Assembly (NCBI RefSeq): GCF_004153195.1
Contig: NZ_SEMC01000024.1
Span: 1 to 35,643 of the forward strand
Reading direction: 5' to 3'
DNA from: Sporolactobacillus sp. THM19-2
Lineage (GTDB): Bacteria > Bacillota > Bacilli > Bacillales > Sporolactobacillaceae
Length of the DNA stretch: 35,643 nt
In this document: positions 24,780-33,695 of the stretch, in pieces
Layout of the letters: every line of letters begins with the position of its first letter
Numbering within the stretch: position 1 is the first letter of the stretch
The notes under the pieces: generated by a model
The model's database searches: none
The model's input: the letters and a program-made list of their open reading frames with translations, nothing else
What the model was told of the DNA's origin: nothing
Made by a program: the position numbers and the translations under genes

Positions 24780-24807
24780 ATCCCGCTGCAACGGATACAG
24801 CGGGATT
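24779..24807 (-). terminator. Terminator of the ferredoxin gene
   Basis: AATCCCGCTG...CAGCGGGATT (10-bp stem). On the minus strand it is followed by TATTTATG; on the plus strand by CTGGTTT, so it may also help stop comFB. Confidence 0.7.
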
Positions 24808-24825
24808 CTGGTTTAAAGGAAACAT

Positions 24826-25065
24826 TTATCTGTTTTTGAAAAAGTCACGGTTGATCTGAATGTACTTCTGTTCATTGTCCGGAACTTCATCTTCCGGGTA
24901 AATCGCTTCAACCGGGCAGACCGCTTCGCAGGCGCCGCAGTCAATGCAGACATCCGGATCGATGTACATTTGCTTCTTCCCTTCGACAATACAATCAACG
25001 GGGCATGTTTCTATGCATTCTCCGGCTTTTTCATTTTCACAGGCGGAAGTTATGACGAATGCCAT
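24826..25065 (-). CDS. fdxA: 7Fe ferredoxin ([3Fe-4S][4Fe-4S])
   Basis: A 79-residue electron carrier. Cysteines stand at 9, 17, 21, 25, 40, 43, 46 and 50. Compared with Azotobacter ferredoxin I (C8, C16, C49 on the 3Fe cluster; C20, C39, C42, C45 on the 4Fe cluster) the positions are identical plus one; where that protein has its non-ligand C11, this one has glutamate (E12), which makes a [3Fe-4S] cluster the likelier occupant. CIDCGACEAVCPVEAIYPEDE is the typical second half. AAAGGAG precedes the ATG. Partner unknown. Confidence 0.9.
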   Translation of the reverse strand: MAFVITSACENEKAGECIETCPVDCIVEGKKQMYIDPDVCIDCGACEAVCPVEAIYPEDEVPDNEQKYIQINRDFFKNR

Positions 25066-25160
25066 GTAAAGATCTCCTTTCAGTGAGTGCGAATCTACTT
25101 CCAGTATGACTAATTTTTACGAGAAATTCAATATTTTCATAGGGAAAATCGTTTTCCTCA

Positions 25161-25787
25161 TCATTTTCGGGATGACCTGAACCGTACATTCAGAAAAAGC
25201 AGGGGTGCAAGCGCAAGTCCGGCAAGAAATCCGGTCAGATGCCCCTTTATATCGATATTCGGATACAGAAAAGAACTGATCAGTCCAAGAACGAGAAGAA
25301 CAATAATGATCGTCTGATCCGGCCGCGGGATCAACTCCTTCCTGAAGATCACCAGATACAGGTAAATACCGAACAGTCCGAATACGGCTCCACTGGCGCC
25401 GTTGTGACTGAACCCCGGAGATTCAAGAAAAAGGACGGCGATGTTCGCGATAATTCCCGTTCCAAGAAAGGCCAGAAGGAATTTCAGTCTGCCAAGCAGC
25501 GCCTCCAGAGCAGGGGCAAAAAGAAAAATAGAGAAGGCATTAAACAGGAAATGGGAGAATGAAATATGCAGGAAAATCGGCGTGATCAGCTGCCACCAGG
25601 CCCCCTGAAGGATCATGGCGTTCGAACCGACCATAAACTGAAACACGTTATAGGCAAAAACCGGTGCCACATGCCAGGTACCTGATATATACAGAACCAG
25701 GAAAATCAAAAGATTAACCGCCAGAATCAGTGAAGTGACGGGATAATGCTTCAGGAAAAATCTGAAAGGCTCGTTTCGAATAAACAA
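25161..25787 (-). CDS. Rhomboid intramembrane serine protease
   Basis: A 208-residue protein with six to seven helices. The catalytic pair is visible: NGASGAVFGLFG with Ser132 and IKGHLTGFLAG with His183; WWQLITPIFLHISFSHFLFNAFS gives the HxxxxHxxxN-like motif before it. I take the TTG at 25785-25787 because AAAGGAGG lies 8 bases before it and the mature start FIRNEPFRFFLKHYPV matches the usual N-terminus; a longer reading to 25889 has no ribosome-binding site. It occupies the place of B. subtilis ydcA, next to acpS in the opposite direction. Substrates unknown. Confidence 0.9.
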   Translation of the reverse strand: MFIRNEPFRFFLKHYPVTSLILAVNLLIFLVLYISGTWHVAPVFAYNVFQFMVGSNAMILQGAWWQLITPIFLHISFSHFLFNAFSIFLFAPALEALLGRLKFLLAFLGTGIIANIAVLFLESPGFSHNGASGAVFGLFGIYLYLVIFRKELIPRPDQTIIIVLLVLGLISSFLYPNIDIKGHLTGFLAGLALAPLLFLNVRFRSSRK

Positions 25788-25966
25788 AGGATGTTCCTCC
25801 TTTTGACATGATTCTTTATCCAGTATAGGGTAAAATGTTTGATAAGGGTAGTCATGAAAATGACGAGTGAGAACAGGGTATAGATACATATTCGCCCAAA
25901 AATGCTTTTTTCAGTAGCGTGCGGACAGAATCAACGGATGAAAAGAAGAAGGGAACGGCGATCCGG

Positions 25967-26347
25967 ATGATTACAGGAATCGGTGTCGATCTGACGGAAC
26001 TGGATCGGATCGAAAAGCATACAGATGACCAGGCGTTCATCCGCCGCGTGCTGACCCCGGAGGAGCAAAGTGTTTATATGAAGCTGAAGGGCAGCAGACG
26101 GGCAGAGTATCTTGCCGGACGTTTTTCAGCAAAAGAAGCCTATGCCAAGGCAACAGGTACGGGGCTGGGCGGACGGCTGTCTTTTCAGGATCTGAGTGTT
26201 CTCAATAACGCTGAAGGTCAGCCGGTGATTTACGATCACAGAGCGCAGCATAAAAAACAATCCATACATGTATCCATCACACATACCGGGCAGACCGCAG
26301 CAGCTTTTGTTGTGATTGAAAGCCCGTCAGGCAAGTCTGCATATTAA
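25967..26347 (+). CDS. acpS: Holo-[acyl-carrier-protein] synthase
   Basis: AcpS transfers 4'-phosphopantetheine from CoA to the acyl carrier protein. Signatures: MITGIGVDLTELDRIE with metal-binding D8 and RRAEYLAGRFSAKEAYAKATGTGLG with E57; HVSITHTGQTAAAFVVIE closes the fold. Length 126, near the family's 120. The ATG at 25967 gives this canonical start; the ribosome-binding site (AAGGG about 12-14 bases before it) is only fair and an in-frame earlier start at 25919 adds a charged non-conserved head. First of a likely acpS-nnr-ydcC set, as in the B. subtilis ydcB region. Confidence 0.94.
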   Translation: MITGIGVDLTELDRIEKHTDDQAFIRRVLTPEEQSVYMKLKGSRRAEYLAGRFSAKEAYAKATGTGLGGRLSFQDLSVLNNAEGQPVIYDHRAQHKKQSIHVSITHTGQTAAAFVVIESPSGKSAY

Positions 26348-26390
26348 GGAACCTTGTCTCATATAGTGTACTACGCTGGGAGGGACTATT

Positions 26391-27923
26391 GTGCACGTCG
26401 TATCACGGGAAGAAATGCAAGCTATTGATCGTTACACCATCCAGCAGATCGGGCTGGGAGGACCGCTGCTGATGGAAAATGCGGGCCGGGCGGTGTTTCA
26501 GGCGCTCGTCCCGGGGTTGAAAGAAGGAATGCGTGTCGTTCTTGTCATCGGCAAGGGAAATAATGGCGGAGATGGATTCGTTGTGGCGCGGTATCTGCTC
26601 AATACGGCAGTGACGTCCGAAACCTGGGTTTTACCCGATCCATCGGAGATTAAAGGGGATGCCGCCTGCCACATGAAGGCTTACCTTGCCTCAGGCGGGA
26701 AAATACGCCGGATTCAGGAGGAGAAAGAGGCATTTTCGACGAGCCTCGGACAGGCGGATCTGATTGTTGATGCGCTGCTTGGAACCGGAATTCACGGCAG
26801 CCCGTATCCTGGCTATCTCAGGGTCATTGACAGGATCAATCAGGCAGCGGGAGAAGTGGTGTCAGTGGATCTGCCGAGCGGGGTACCGGCGGACGGGGAA
26901 AACTTCACCCACCGCGCCGTGAACGCCGACGTCACCATGACGCTGGCCTGTCCGAAACTGGCCCAGTTTGTTCAGCCTGCCGCCAGGCATTTTGGAAAGG
27001 TCCGTGTTCTTTCGATTGGCATTCCGGACGTTTCCGTCAGAGCATGCGGCGTCAGAAGAACCATCCGGTCGGAGGAGGAAGTCAGGCGTACCCTGCCGCG
27101 GCGCGATCCGTTCTCTCATAAAGGGTCGCACGGCAGAGGACTGATTATTGCCGGCGCGCCTCAGATGCCCGGAGCCGCATTTTTTGCGGCTAAAGCCGCA
27201 CTCAGGTCCGGCATTGGCCTGCTGAAGGTCAGCGTGCCGGACCCGATCCGGCCAATCATTGCCGCACGGCTTGCGGAGACCCTGTTCATGCCGCGGCATG
27301 ATCTGGATTTTCACAACCTGTCGGGAATTGCAATCGGCCCCGGGCTCGGCAGGGAGCCGGAGAAAGCGCGGCTCGTTCGAAAGGTGCTGGAATACGATCA
27401 GATTCCCTGCGTGATTGACGCGGACGGGCTGTATCATTTATCCGGCATGCTTGATGAACTGAAGAAAAGAAACAGCCCGGTCATTCTCTCCCCACATCCC
27501 GGAGAAATGGCGATGCTGCTTGGTTCAACAGTCCGTGAAGTAGAAAGCGATCGATTCGGCGCATCTAAGGCTTTCACAGAGAAATACGGAACGACACTGG
27601 TGCTGAAGGGCAGGTATACGATCATCACCGCGCCGGACGGGACCCAGACGGTGAATCCGACAGGAAACGCGGCTCTTGCCAAAGGGGGGTCGGGCGATGT
27701 CCTGACCGGAATCCTTCTGGCCTTCCTTCTGCAGCATCAGAGGGTGATGGATGCGGTATGTAATGCGGTGTATATACATGGCCTGCTGGCGGACAGCCTG
27801 GTACATGAGGGGCATTCTGCACTTGATGTCCTGGCGACAGACCTGATTGAACAGCTTCCTCCCGTCTTGCATGCGCTTTATCAGCATACGACGTGTAGAA
27901 CCCCTCCTTTGTCACCGAAATGA
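26391..27923 (+). CDS. nnr: Bifunctional NAD(P)HX epimerase/dehydratase
   Basis: It repairs hydrated NAD(P)H. The N-terminal half (about 1-215) is the YjeF_N epimerase: MENAGRAVFQAL, VIGKGNNGGDGFVVARYL, DLIVDALLGTGIHG, VVSVDLPSGVPADG. The C-terminal half (about 225-500) is the ATP/ADP-dependent dehydratase: GRGLIIAGAPQMPGAAFFAAKAALRSGIGLLKV, AIGPGLG, VIDADGLYHLS, ILSPHPGEMAMLLG, NPTGNAALAKGGSGDVLTGI. Full length for the fusion (510). The GTG at 26391 follows GGGAGG by 7 bases. The gene lies 43 bp after acpS. Confidence 0.95.
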   Translation: MHVVSREEMQAIDRYTIQQIGLGGPLLMENAGRAVFQALVPGLKEGMRVVLVIGKGNNGGDGFVVARYLLNTAVTSETWVLPDPSEIKGDAACHMKAYLASGGKIRRIQEEKEAFSTSLGQADLIVDALLGTGIHGSPYPGYLRVIDRINQAAGEVVSVDLPSGVPADGENFTHRAVNADVTMTLACPKLAQFVQPAARHFGKVRVLSIGIPDVSVRACGVRRTIRSEEEVRRTLPRRDPFSHKGSHGRGLIIAGAPQMPGAAFFAAKAALRSGIGLLKVSVPDPIRPIIAARLAETLFMPRHDLDFHNLSGIAIGPGLGREPEKARLVRKVLEYDQIPCVIDADGLYHLSGMLDELKKRNSPVILSPHPGEMAMLLGSTVREVESDRFGASKAFTEKYGTTLVLKGRYTIITAPDGTQTVNPTGNAALAKGGSGDVLTGILLAFLLQHQRVMDAVCNAVYIHGLLADSLVHEGHSALDVLATDLIEQLPPVLHALYQHTTCRTPPLSPK

Positions 27924-27943
27924 GGCAAAGGGGTTGGATATAC

Positions 27944-28954
27944 ATGAAAAAGTGGTCGTCAGTCGGACTGATTACCGTTCTGCTGCTCAGTGTTCTTCTG
28001 TCTGCATGCGGAGCAAAGTCCGAAAAAAGTGTTACCGGAGACCTGAGAAAGAAAATGGATAGACTGAGCAGCTATCAGGCGGACGCAACAATGACATTCC
28101 AGCATAATGGAAAGAAGCAGACTTATAAAGCCAATATTTCTTTTCAGAAGCCGAATCAGTACCGGGTCGCACTCAGCGACGACAAAAAGACGAATAAACA
28201 AATGATTATCAGAAATAAAGACGGGGTGTTTGTCCTGACGCCGGAACTGAACAAGAGTTATCAGTTTGAGAGTACATGGCCGAATAACCGCAGCCAGGCT
28301 TATCTGTATCACTCGGTTGCAAACGACATCCTGAATGATCCGAATCCGGGATTTAAAGCGCAGGACAATAAATATATTTTTGATACAAAAACGAATTATA
28401 ATACAACACAGCTCGCCAACCAGACGATTACGCTGAAAAAAGATCTGACGCCGGACAATGTTCAGGTGAAGGATAAGGATCAGAATGTGATCGTGTCGGT
28501 TAAATTCACCCATTTTAAAGTCAACCCGTCTCTAGATAAAAAAACGTTCGATGTCCGGCAGAACATGACGGCATCGCAGATCGGAAAGGACAGCAGGCAG
28601 ACCTCTGCCGAAAAGACCTCTTTCAAAGTTCAGTATCCGACGGCCCGGATTTCCGGAACCAAACTGTCTGCCATGAAGCCGGAAGTCACCCAATCAGGTG
28701 AAAAGTATGTCCTGCAATACGGCGGGAAAAAGCCCTTTACCCTGATAGAAACAAAGAGTAAGAGAGGCCTTTCCGTTGTTCCGACCTTTGCTTCCGGCGA
28801 CCCGGCAAATCTCGGCTTTGCGGTCGGCACTGCAGGAGAACGGACGCTGTCCTGGTCGGAGGGCGGAACGGATTACTTCCTTGCTTCAGAAAAACTGACC
28901 CGTGAGGAAATGACAGCCATCGCTCAATCAGTAAATGGTACGGTTATTAAATAA
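27944..28954 (+). CDS. ydcC: Exported lipoprotein, YdcC/GerS-like (LolA-type fold)
   Basis: A 336-residue lipoprotein. MKKWSSVGLITVLLLSVLLSACG gives a signal peptide with lipobox LSAC, cysteine at residue 22. The following DLRKKMDRLSSYQADATMTFQHNGKKQTYKANISFQKPNQYRVAL and MIIRNKDGVFVLTPELNKSYQF are the beta-strand pattern of LolA-like domains; the end (GTDYFLASEKLTREEMTAIAQSVNGTVI) is like DUF4367. YdcC is sporulation (sigma-E) associated in B. subtilis and GerS is needed for cortex hydrolysis in C. difficile; a similar role here is inferred from position before alr and similarity. The ATG at 27944 follows AAAGGGG by 10 bases. Confidence 0.85.
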   Translation: MKKWSSVGLITVLLLSVLLSACGAKSEKSVTGDLRKKMDRLSSYQADATMTFQHNGKKQTYKANISFQKPNQYRVALSDDKKTNKQMIIRNKDGVFVLTPELNKSYQFESTWPNNRSQAYLYHSVANDILNDPNPGFKAQDNKYIFDTKTNYNTTQLANQTITLKKDLTPDNVQVKDKDQNVIVSVKFTHFKVNPSLDKKTFDVRQNMTASQIGKDSRQTSAEKTSFKVQYPTARISGTKLSAMKPEVTQSGEKYVLQYGGKKPFTLIETKSKRGLSVVPTFASGDPANLGFAVGTAGERTLSWSEGGTDYFLASEKLTREEMTAIAQSVNGTVIK

Positions 28955-28967
28955 ACGTTACTCCCCC

Positions 28968-28995
28968 AACCCGCAATGGTTTGCGGGTTTTTTTC
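28968..28995 (+). terminator. Terminator after the lipoprotein gene
   Basis: AACCCGCAA, loop TGGT, TTGCGGGTT (perfect 9-bp stem), then a run of T. Confidence 0.95.
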
Positions 28996-29226
28996 TTTTT
29001 AGAACCTCTTGCATGTCCCCCGGACAAGACAGACCCTTCCGTTTTTTTTGTATAAGTGATTAAATAGAAAGGTGATGTCTCATGATGCTGCCCGAATCAT
29101 GTATGTAAAAAATGCATGCGGGATTCCGGCACAAGTCAGATGAATATCAATAAAATACGAAAATAATCCGGCAGCATATCGGAGATAACGGGTTATTAAC
29201 TTGCAGATAAAGGCTGGGACATATTC

Positions 29227-30414
29227 ATGAAAAGCTCTTACTACCGGGAAACGTGGGCAGACATAGATCTGGACGCTGCCGGCTATAATGTGGCACGTAT
29301 GCGGGCGCTTATTCCTGAAGAAACGATGCTGATGGCTGTTGTTAAGGCCAATGCGTATGGGCATGGTGCTGTACGTATTGCTGAGACGGCACTGAAGAAC
29401 GGAGCCAGCTGGCTCGCTGTTGCTATTTTTGATGAAGCACTTGCACTGCGAAAGGCGGGAATTAAAGCACCCATACTGGTCCTGTCTCCGATCCGTCCGG
29501 AAGACGCAGAAATCGCAGCCAGGTACAAAATTTCACTGACTGTTTTTCAAAAAGAATGGGTGGAGAAGGCAGAAGAAGCGCTCCCTGCTTCACTGTCTGA
29601 TCCGGTCCTGATCCATATTGCCTGTGATACGGGCATGGGCAGGATCGGCATCCGCAATAAAGAAGAGGCGGCGGCATTCGCTGAGGTGATTCAGGCAGAC
29701 AGAAAGTTCACTGCAGAGGGGCTGTTTACGCATTTTTCTACCGCGGATCAGGATGATGAGACCTATTTTAATGAACAGTATAACCGTTTTGAAACGATGA
29801 TCGACTGGTTCCTTGAACTGGGCGTCCGGCCGAAGGTGATCCATTGCGGCAACAGCGCGGCCACCCTTAAATATCCGGCTGAACAGCGTCATCTTTTCAA
29901 TATGGTCCGCTACGGCATATCGATGTATGGCCTTTCTCCGTCTCCGGAAATGATAAAGAAGCTGCCTTTTCCGCTGAAACGCGTGCTGTCCCTGCACAGC
30001 CGGCTGATGCATGTGAAAAAGGTAGAAAAGGGGACATCCATCGGGTACGGGGCCAGCTATCAGTCTCCTTCAGCCGAGTGGATCGGTACGGTTCCGATCG
30101 GTTATGCCGATGGATGGCTTCGGGCGCTGAGCGGATCAGATCTTCTTGTCGCAGGTCACAGATGTCCGATTGTCGGAAGAATTTGTATGGATCAGCTGAT
30201 GTGCCGGCTGCCTCATGAATTTCCTGTCGGAACAGAAGTGACATTGATTGGAAGAGAGGGGTCTGAGGAGATTACCGCGGATGAAATCGCAAAAAAACTG
30301 GGAACAATCAACTATGAAGTGACATGTATGATCCAGCCGCGTGTACCGAGAATTTTTCATGAGGGCGGTAAGAAGACGGATGTCCTGAATCCGGTACTTG
30401 GCCTTTTGGATTAA
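29227..30414 (+). CDS. alr: Alanine racemase
   Basis: A PLP enzyme that makes D-alanine for peptidoglycan. VVKANAYGHG carries the PLP lysine K40; SIGYGASYQ carries the catalytic tyrosine Y274; ACDTGMGRIGI, HCGNSAATL, NMVRYGISMYGL, VPIGYADGW and GRICMDQL are family blocks. Length 395 is normal. The ATG at 29227 is preceded by a modest GGGA (8 bases). The 232 bp before it hold a short open frame with a good ribosome-binding site (MMLPESCM, 29078-29104) but no other feature I can name. Same order ydcC-alr-ndoAI as in B. subtilis. Confidence 0.95.
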   Translation: MKSSYYRETWADIDLDAAGYNVARMRALIPEETMLMAVVKANAYGHGAVRIAETALKNGASWLAVAIFDEALALRKAGIKAPILVLSPIRPEDAEIAARYKISLTVFQKEWVEKAEEALPASLSDPVLIHIACDTGMGRIGIRNKEEAAAFAEVIQADRKFTAEGLFTHFSTADQDDETYFNEQYNRFETMIDWFLELGVRPKVIHCGNSAATLKYPAEQRHLFNMVRYGISMYGLSPSPEMIKKLPFPLKRVLSLHSRLMHVKKVEKGTSIGYGASYQSPSAEWIGTVPIGYADGWLRALSGSDLLVAGHRCPIVGRICMDQLMCRLPHEFPVGTEVTLIGREGSEEITADEIAKKLGTINYEVTCMIQPRVPRIFHEGGKKTDVLNPVLGLLD

Positions 30415-30596
30415 GCGGCAGGCCGTGTCAACCGGACAGATGCTGCAGGAATTCATGAAATAGTATGACAAAATTCAAAAAATATATAATACAGGCGATT
30501 TTTGCCGAAATCTGCTTTGCAAACCGATTGGGAACATGTTAATATAATTTTTAGATAAAAATAAAAAAATCGGATCATAGTGGTGGGGGTGCAGGC

Positions 30597-30875
30597 ATGC
30601 CTGAGTCGAATCTGGAAAAAATTATGCTGAGTTTGCCGCAACATTTGCTGAGTGAAATTGATGGCATTGCCAGTCGAGATAACGTGAATCGGAACGAATT
30701 TCTCCATCGCGCGATCGGAATGTACGTACGCGAACGGAATAAAGGCTATGTCCGTGATCTGATGCGACAGGGCTACATGGAGATGGCTAAAATAAATCTG
30801 AACATCGCTTCTGAGGCTTTTCTTGCTGAAGAGGAGGCAGAGATTACTCTGGAACGCTCCGTTAGCGGGGTGTGA
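30597..30875 (+). CDS. ndoAI: Antitoxin EndoAI (MazE-like, ribbon-helix-helix)
   Basis: Ninety-two residues. The N-terminal [40 protein letters not shown] is a ribbon-helix-helix DNA-binding/dimer domain; the C-terminal [31 protein letters not shown] is the toxin-wrapping tail. It neutralises the RNase encoded 4 bp downstream and, as a complex, should repress this operon. GGGGGTG lies 5-6 bases before the ATG. An ATGACA/TATAAT pair near 30465-30490 may be its promoter, though the 14-bp spacer is short. Confidence 0.93.
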   Translation: MPESNLEKIMLSLPQHLLSEIDGIASRDNVNRNEFLHRAIGMYVRERNKGYVRDLMRQGYMEMAKINLNIASEAFLAEEEAEITLERSVSGV

Positions 30876-30879
30876 GAGC

Positions 30880-31230
30880 TTGATAGTAAAGCGTGGCGAC
30901 GTCTATTTTGCGGATCTTTCCCCGGTAGTGGGCTCGGAACAGGGTGGTGTCAGACCGGTTCTGGTGATACAAAACGATATAGGAAACCGGTTCAGTCCGA
31001 CAGTCATTGTTGCGGCGATAACCGCACAGATACAGAAGGCAAAACTTCCAACTCATGTGGAGATTGACGCAAAAAAGTACGGTTTTGACAGGGACTCGGT
31101 TATTCTTCTGGAACAGATCAGAACAATCGATAAACAGCGTCTGACTGACAAGATTACACATCTTGATGAAGAAATGATGGGTCATGTCAATAAAGCCATT
31201 CAAATCAGCCTGAGTCTGGTGGATTTTTGA
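30880..31230 (+). CDS. ndoA: Endoribonuclease EndoA (MazF/NdoA toxin)
   Basis: The 116-residue product is nearly identical to B. subtilis NdoA: (M)[51 protein letters not shown] with the catalytic R25 and T48-type residues, then [23 protein letters not shown]. That enzyme cuts mRNA at UACAU. The TTG at 30880 follows GGGGTG by 7 bases and gives exactly the B. subtilis length; longer readings in the same frame run into the antitoxin gene. In B. subtilis rsbRA-rsbS-...-sigB follow, but here the transcript ends in a long hairpin and tex comes next. Confidence 0.96.
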   Translation: MIVKRGDVYFADLSPVVGSEQGGVRPVLVIQNDIGNRFSPTVIVAAITAQIQKAKLPTHVEIDAKKYGFDRDSVILLEQIRTIDKQRLTDKITHLDEEMMGHVNKAIQISLSLVDF

Positions 31231-31243
31231 TCATCCGCCGATG

Positions 31244-31300
31244 GAAATAAGAGGTTTATCCAGTTCAATGGATGAACCTCTTATTTCTGTTTCTTTCTTT
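31244..31300 (+). terminator. Terminator of the toxin-antitoxin operon
   Basis: GAAATAAGAGGTTtATCC (31244-31261) pairs with GGATgAACCTCTTATTTC (31270-31287), an 18-bp stem with one mismatch, followed by TGTTTCTTTCTTTTT. Confidence 0.85.
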
Positions 31301-31382
31301 TTACTTTCGGTTGCCATGAAGAAGATCTCCTTTCTAAGCTGTTTAAAGATTCTTTTGTTTAATATAGTACAAATGTTCCTCT

Positions 31383-31398
31383 TTTTGATCGATCAAAA
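31383..31398. repeat. 16-bp palindrome upstream of tex
   Basis: TTTTGATCGATCAAAA is a perfect palindrome 71 bp before the tex start. An extended -10 (TGGTAAAAT, 31442-31450) lies between it and the gene. It may be an operator or chance; no protein can be named. Confidence 0.5.
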
Positions 31399-31468
31399 TA
31401 GAGATCTCATCACTGAAGTGCGAGTATGCTCACTGAGATTCTGGTAAAATAAAGCGGGAGGGACATGT

Positions 31469-33640
31469 ATGGAAAACATCTGCCGCAGAATTTCGGATCA
31501 ACTGGCTATTCGCACAAAACAGGTTGAACAGGTGATCCGCCTGCTTGAAAAGGGCAATACCATTCCTTTTATCGCCCGTTACCGAAAGGAAATGACCGGC
31601 GGTCTGGATGAAGTCCGTATCGGAGACATACAGGAAGCTTATGTGCGTGACTGCCGGCTGGAAAAACGCCGTGAAGAAGTTATAAAACAGATTGAAGAGC
31701 AGGGCAGGATGGATCCGGACTTAAAACGCAAGCTCTTGCAAGCAGAGCGGATCCGGGACATCGAAGACCTTTACCTGCCCTATCGCCCCAGAAAGAGGAC
31801 ACGTGCCCAGGCTGCTGCTGAAAAAGGACTGGAGCGGCTGGCCGGGTGGCTGGCATCACTGCCTAAAACCCCGGTAGCTGAAGAGGCGGCGAAATACCTT
31901 TCGGAAGACAAGGGCGTGCGCACTGCTGAGGAAGCCATTAAAGGAGCAAAAGATATTCTTGCCGAACGGCTTTCAGAAAATGCTGAGCTTCGTGCGCTGG
32001 CGCGCCGGGAGATTTTTGAAAAAGGCGTGATCGCGACCAGCCCGGGAAAGAACCAGGCTAAGGACAGTAAAAAGGTCTACGAAATGTATTATCAGTATCG
32101 GGAACAGGCCAAATGCATGGTTCCGCATCGGATACTCGCTGTCAATCGTGGAGAAGCGCAGGGAATCCTGCGTGTCTCAGTTGATGCCTCGATGGATATC
32201 CTGATGAAAACCGCGTGCCGGCTCTTGATCAGAAACCGGAAAACAAGCGCTGCCCGTTATCTGACCGAAGCTGCGGAGGACGCCTGCAAACGGCTGATTA
32301 TCCCTGCTGTAGAGCGGGAACTCAGGCAGGAGCTGACGCAAAGGGCGGAGCAGCAGGCGATACATATCTTTTCGGAAAATCTTCGTGGACTGCTTATGCA
32401 GCCCCCAATGAAAGAAAAGACGATTCTCGGTGTGGACCCCGCCTACCGCACCGGCTGCAAGCTTGCTGTTGTGGACCCTGCAGGAAAACTGATGGACGTA
32501 TCCGTGATTTATCCTACGCCACCGAAAGAAGAGCGGACTGCGGCCAGACGGAAGGTTCTTTCGTTGATTCAGACCTATGATGTCGATCTGATTGCCATCG
32601 GAAATGGAACGGCATCCCGGGAAACGGAATCTTTCATTGCGGAGACCCTTAAGGAAATGCGTGACAGAAAAATTTTTTATATCATGGTGAATGAGGCGGG
32701 AGCAAGTGTCTATTCGGCCTCTACTCTGGCGCGGAAAGAATTCCCCAATCTGCAGGTTGAAGAGCGCAGTGCTGTTTCTATTGCAAGGCGGCTGCAGGAT
32801 CCGCTTGCAGAACTTGTCAAGGTTGACCCGGAATCCATCGGTGTGGGTGAATACCAGCATGACGTGCCGCGAAAAATACTGAGTGAATCACTCCGGTTTG
32901 TGGTTGAAACTGTGGTAAACAGAGTGGGTGTCAATCTTAATACAGCTTCAGCTGAACTTTTGAAGTATGTCGCGGGATTGTCCCGGACAACTGCAGAGAA
33001 TATTATCCGGGTGCGAAACAAACTGGGCCGTTTCCATTCACGCCGGCAGTTGAAAGATGTGCCGCGTCTGGGACCGCGGACGTTCGAACAATGCGCCGGC
33101 TTTCTCAGGATAACCGGCGGAAGCGAACGGCTCGACGGAACTTCAATTCATCCCGAAAGTTACGATGCAGCCAGAAAATTTCTCGGGACTGTAGGCTTAT
33201 CAGCGGAAGCCCTCAATAAGGAGTCGCTGAGGAGAAGGATAGGGCAGCTCGATCTTTCTCGGGCAGCAGCGCAACTTGCCATTGGGAAACCGACATTGCG
33301 TGACATCATTGAAGCGCTGTGCCGCCCCGGGCGTGATCCGCGTGATGAAGCGGATCAGCCGCAGCTGCGGGCAGATGTTCTGAAACCGGAAGATCTGTAT
33401 AAGGGCATGCGACTGGAAGGTACTGTGCGTAATGTAGTCGACTTCGGAGCTTTCGTTGATATTGGTCTCAAACAGGACGGACTTGTTCATATTTCAAAAC
33501 TTGCCGGACATTTTGTCAGACATCCGCTTGATGTCGTCCATGTTGGACAGGTAGTGACTGTCTGGGTGGACAGTGTTGACCTTGAGAAGGGCAGGGTGTC
33601 GCTAAGTATGATTGACAACAGAACGACTCCTGCCACATAA
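31469..33640 (+). CDS. tex: Tex family RNA-binding transcription accessory protein
   Basis: A 723-residue cytoplasmic protein, the usual length for B. subtilis YdcI/Tex. Layout: helical N-terminal domain (FIARYRKEMTGGLDEV, LEKRREEVIKQIEEQG, DIEDLYLPYRPRKRTRAQ), YqgF/RNase H-like domain at about 325-460 (ILGVDPAYRTGCKLAVVD, IGNGTASRETE), helix-hairpin-helix pair (VGVNLNTASAELLKYVAGLSRTTAENII, LKDVPRLGPRTFEQCAGFLRI) and C-terminal S1 domain (LEGTVRNVVDFGAFVDIGLKQDGLVHISKLA). Tex binds nucleic acid and affects transcription and stress responses. GGGAGGG precedes the ATG. Probably monocistronic or joined with sprT, 55 bp downstream. Confidence 0.96.
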   Translation: MENICRRISDQLAIRTKQVEQVIRLLEKGNTIPFIARYRKEMTGGLDEVRIGDIQEAYVRDCRLEKRREEVIKQIEEQGRMDPDLKRKLLQAERIRDIEDLYLPYRPRKRTRAQAAAEKGLERLAGWLASLPKTPVAEEAAKYLSEDKGVRTAEEAIKGAKDILAERLSENAELRALARREIFEKGVIATSPGKNQAKDSKKVYEMYYQYREQAKCMVPHRILAVNRGEAQGILRVSVDASMDILMKTACRLLIRNRKTSAARYLTEAAEDACKRLIIPAVERELRQELTQRAEQQAIHIFSENLRGLLMQPPMKEKTILGVDPAYRTGCKLAVVDPAGKLMDVSVIYPTPPKEERTAARRKVLSLIQTYDVDLIAIGNGTASRETESFIAETLKEMRDRKIFYIMVNEAGASVYSASTLARKEFPNLQVEERSAVSIARRLQDPLAELVKVDPESIGVGEYQHDVPRKILSESLRFVVETVVNRVGVNLNTASAELLKYVAGLSRTTAENIIRVRNKLGRFHSRRQLKDVPRLGPRTFEQCAGFLRITGGSERLDGTSIHPESYDAARKFLGTVGLSAEALNKESLRRRIGQLDLSRAAAQLAIGKPTLRDIIEALCRPGRDPRDEADQPQLRADVLKPEDLYKGMRLEGTVRNVVDFGAFVDIGLKQDGLVHISKLAGHFVRHPLDVVHVGQVVTVWVDSVDLEKGRVSLSMIDNRTTPAT

Positions 33641-33695
33641 TAAACTATCAGCACGCACCTGATGCGGCATTAATTCACCGTCGGAGGCAGACCCA

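Noticed and set aside
27525-27945. Minus-strand ORFs inside nnr
   Set aside because: Shadow frames; no ribosome-binding site and no family likeness.
31316-31447. Forty-four-residue hydrophobic ORF before tex
   Set aside because: No ribosome-binding site; it lies just after the toxin terminator and runs through the tex promoter.
32177-32860. 227-residue minus-strand ORF inside tex
   Set aside because: Shadow of the Tex YqgF region.
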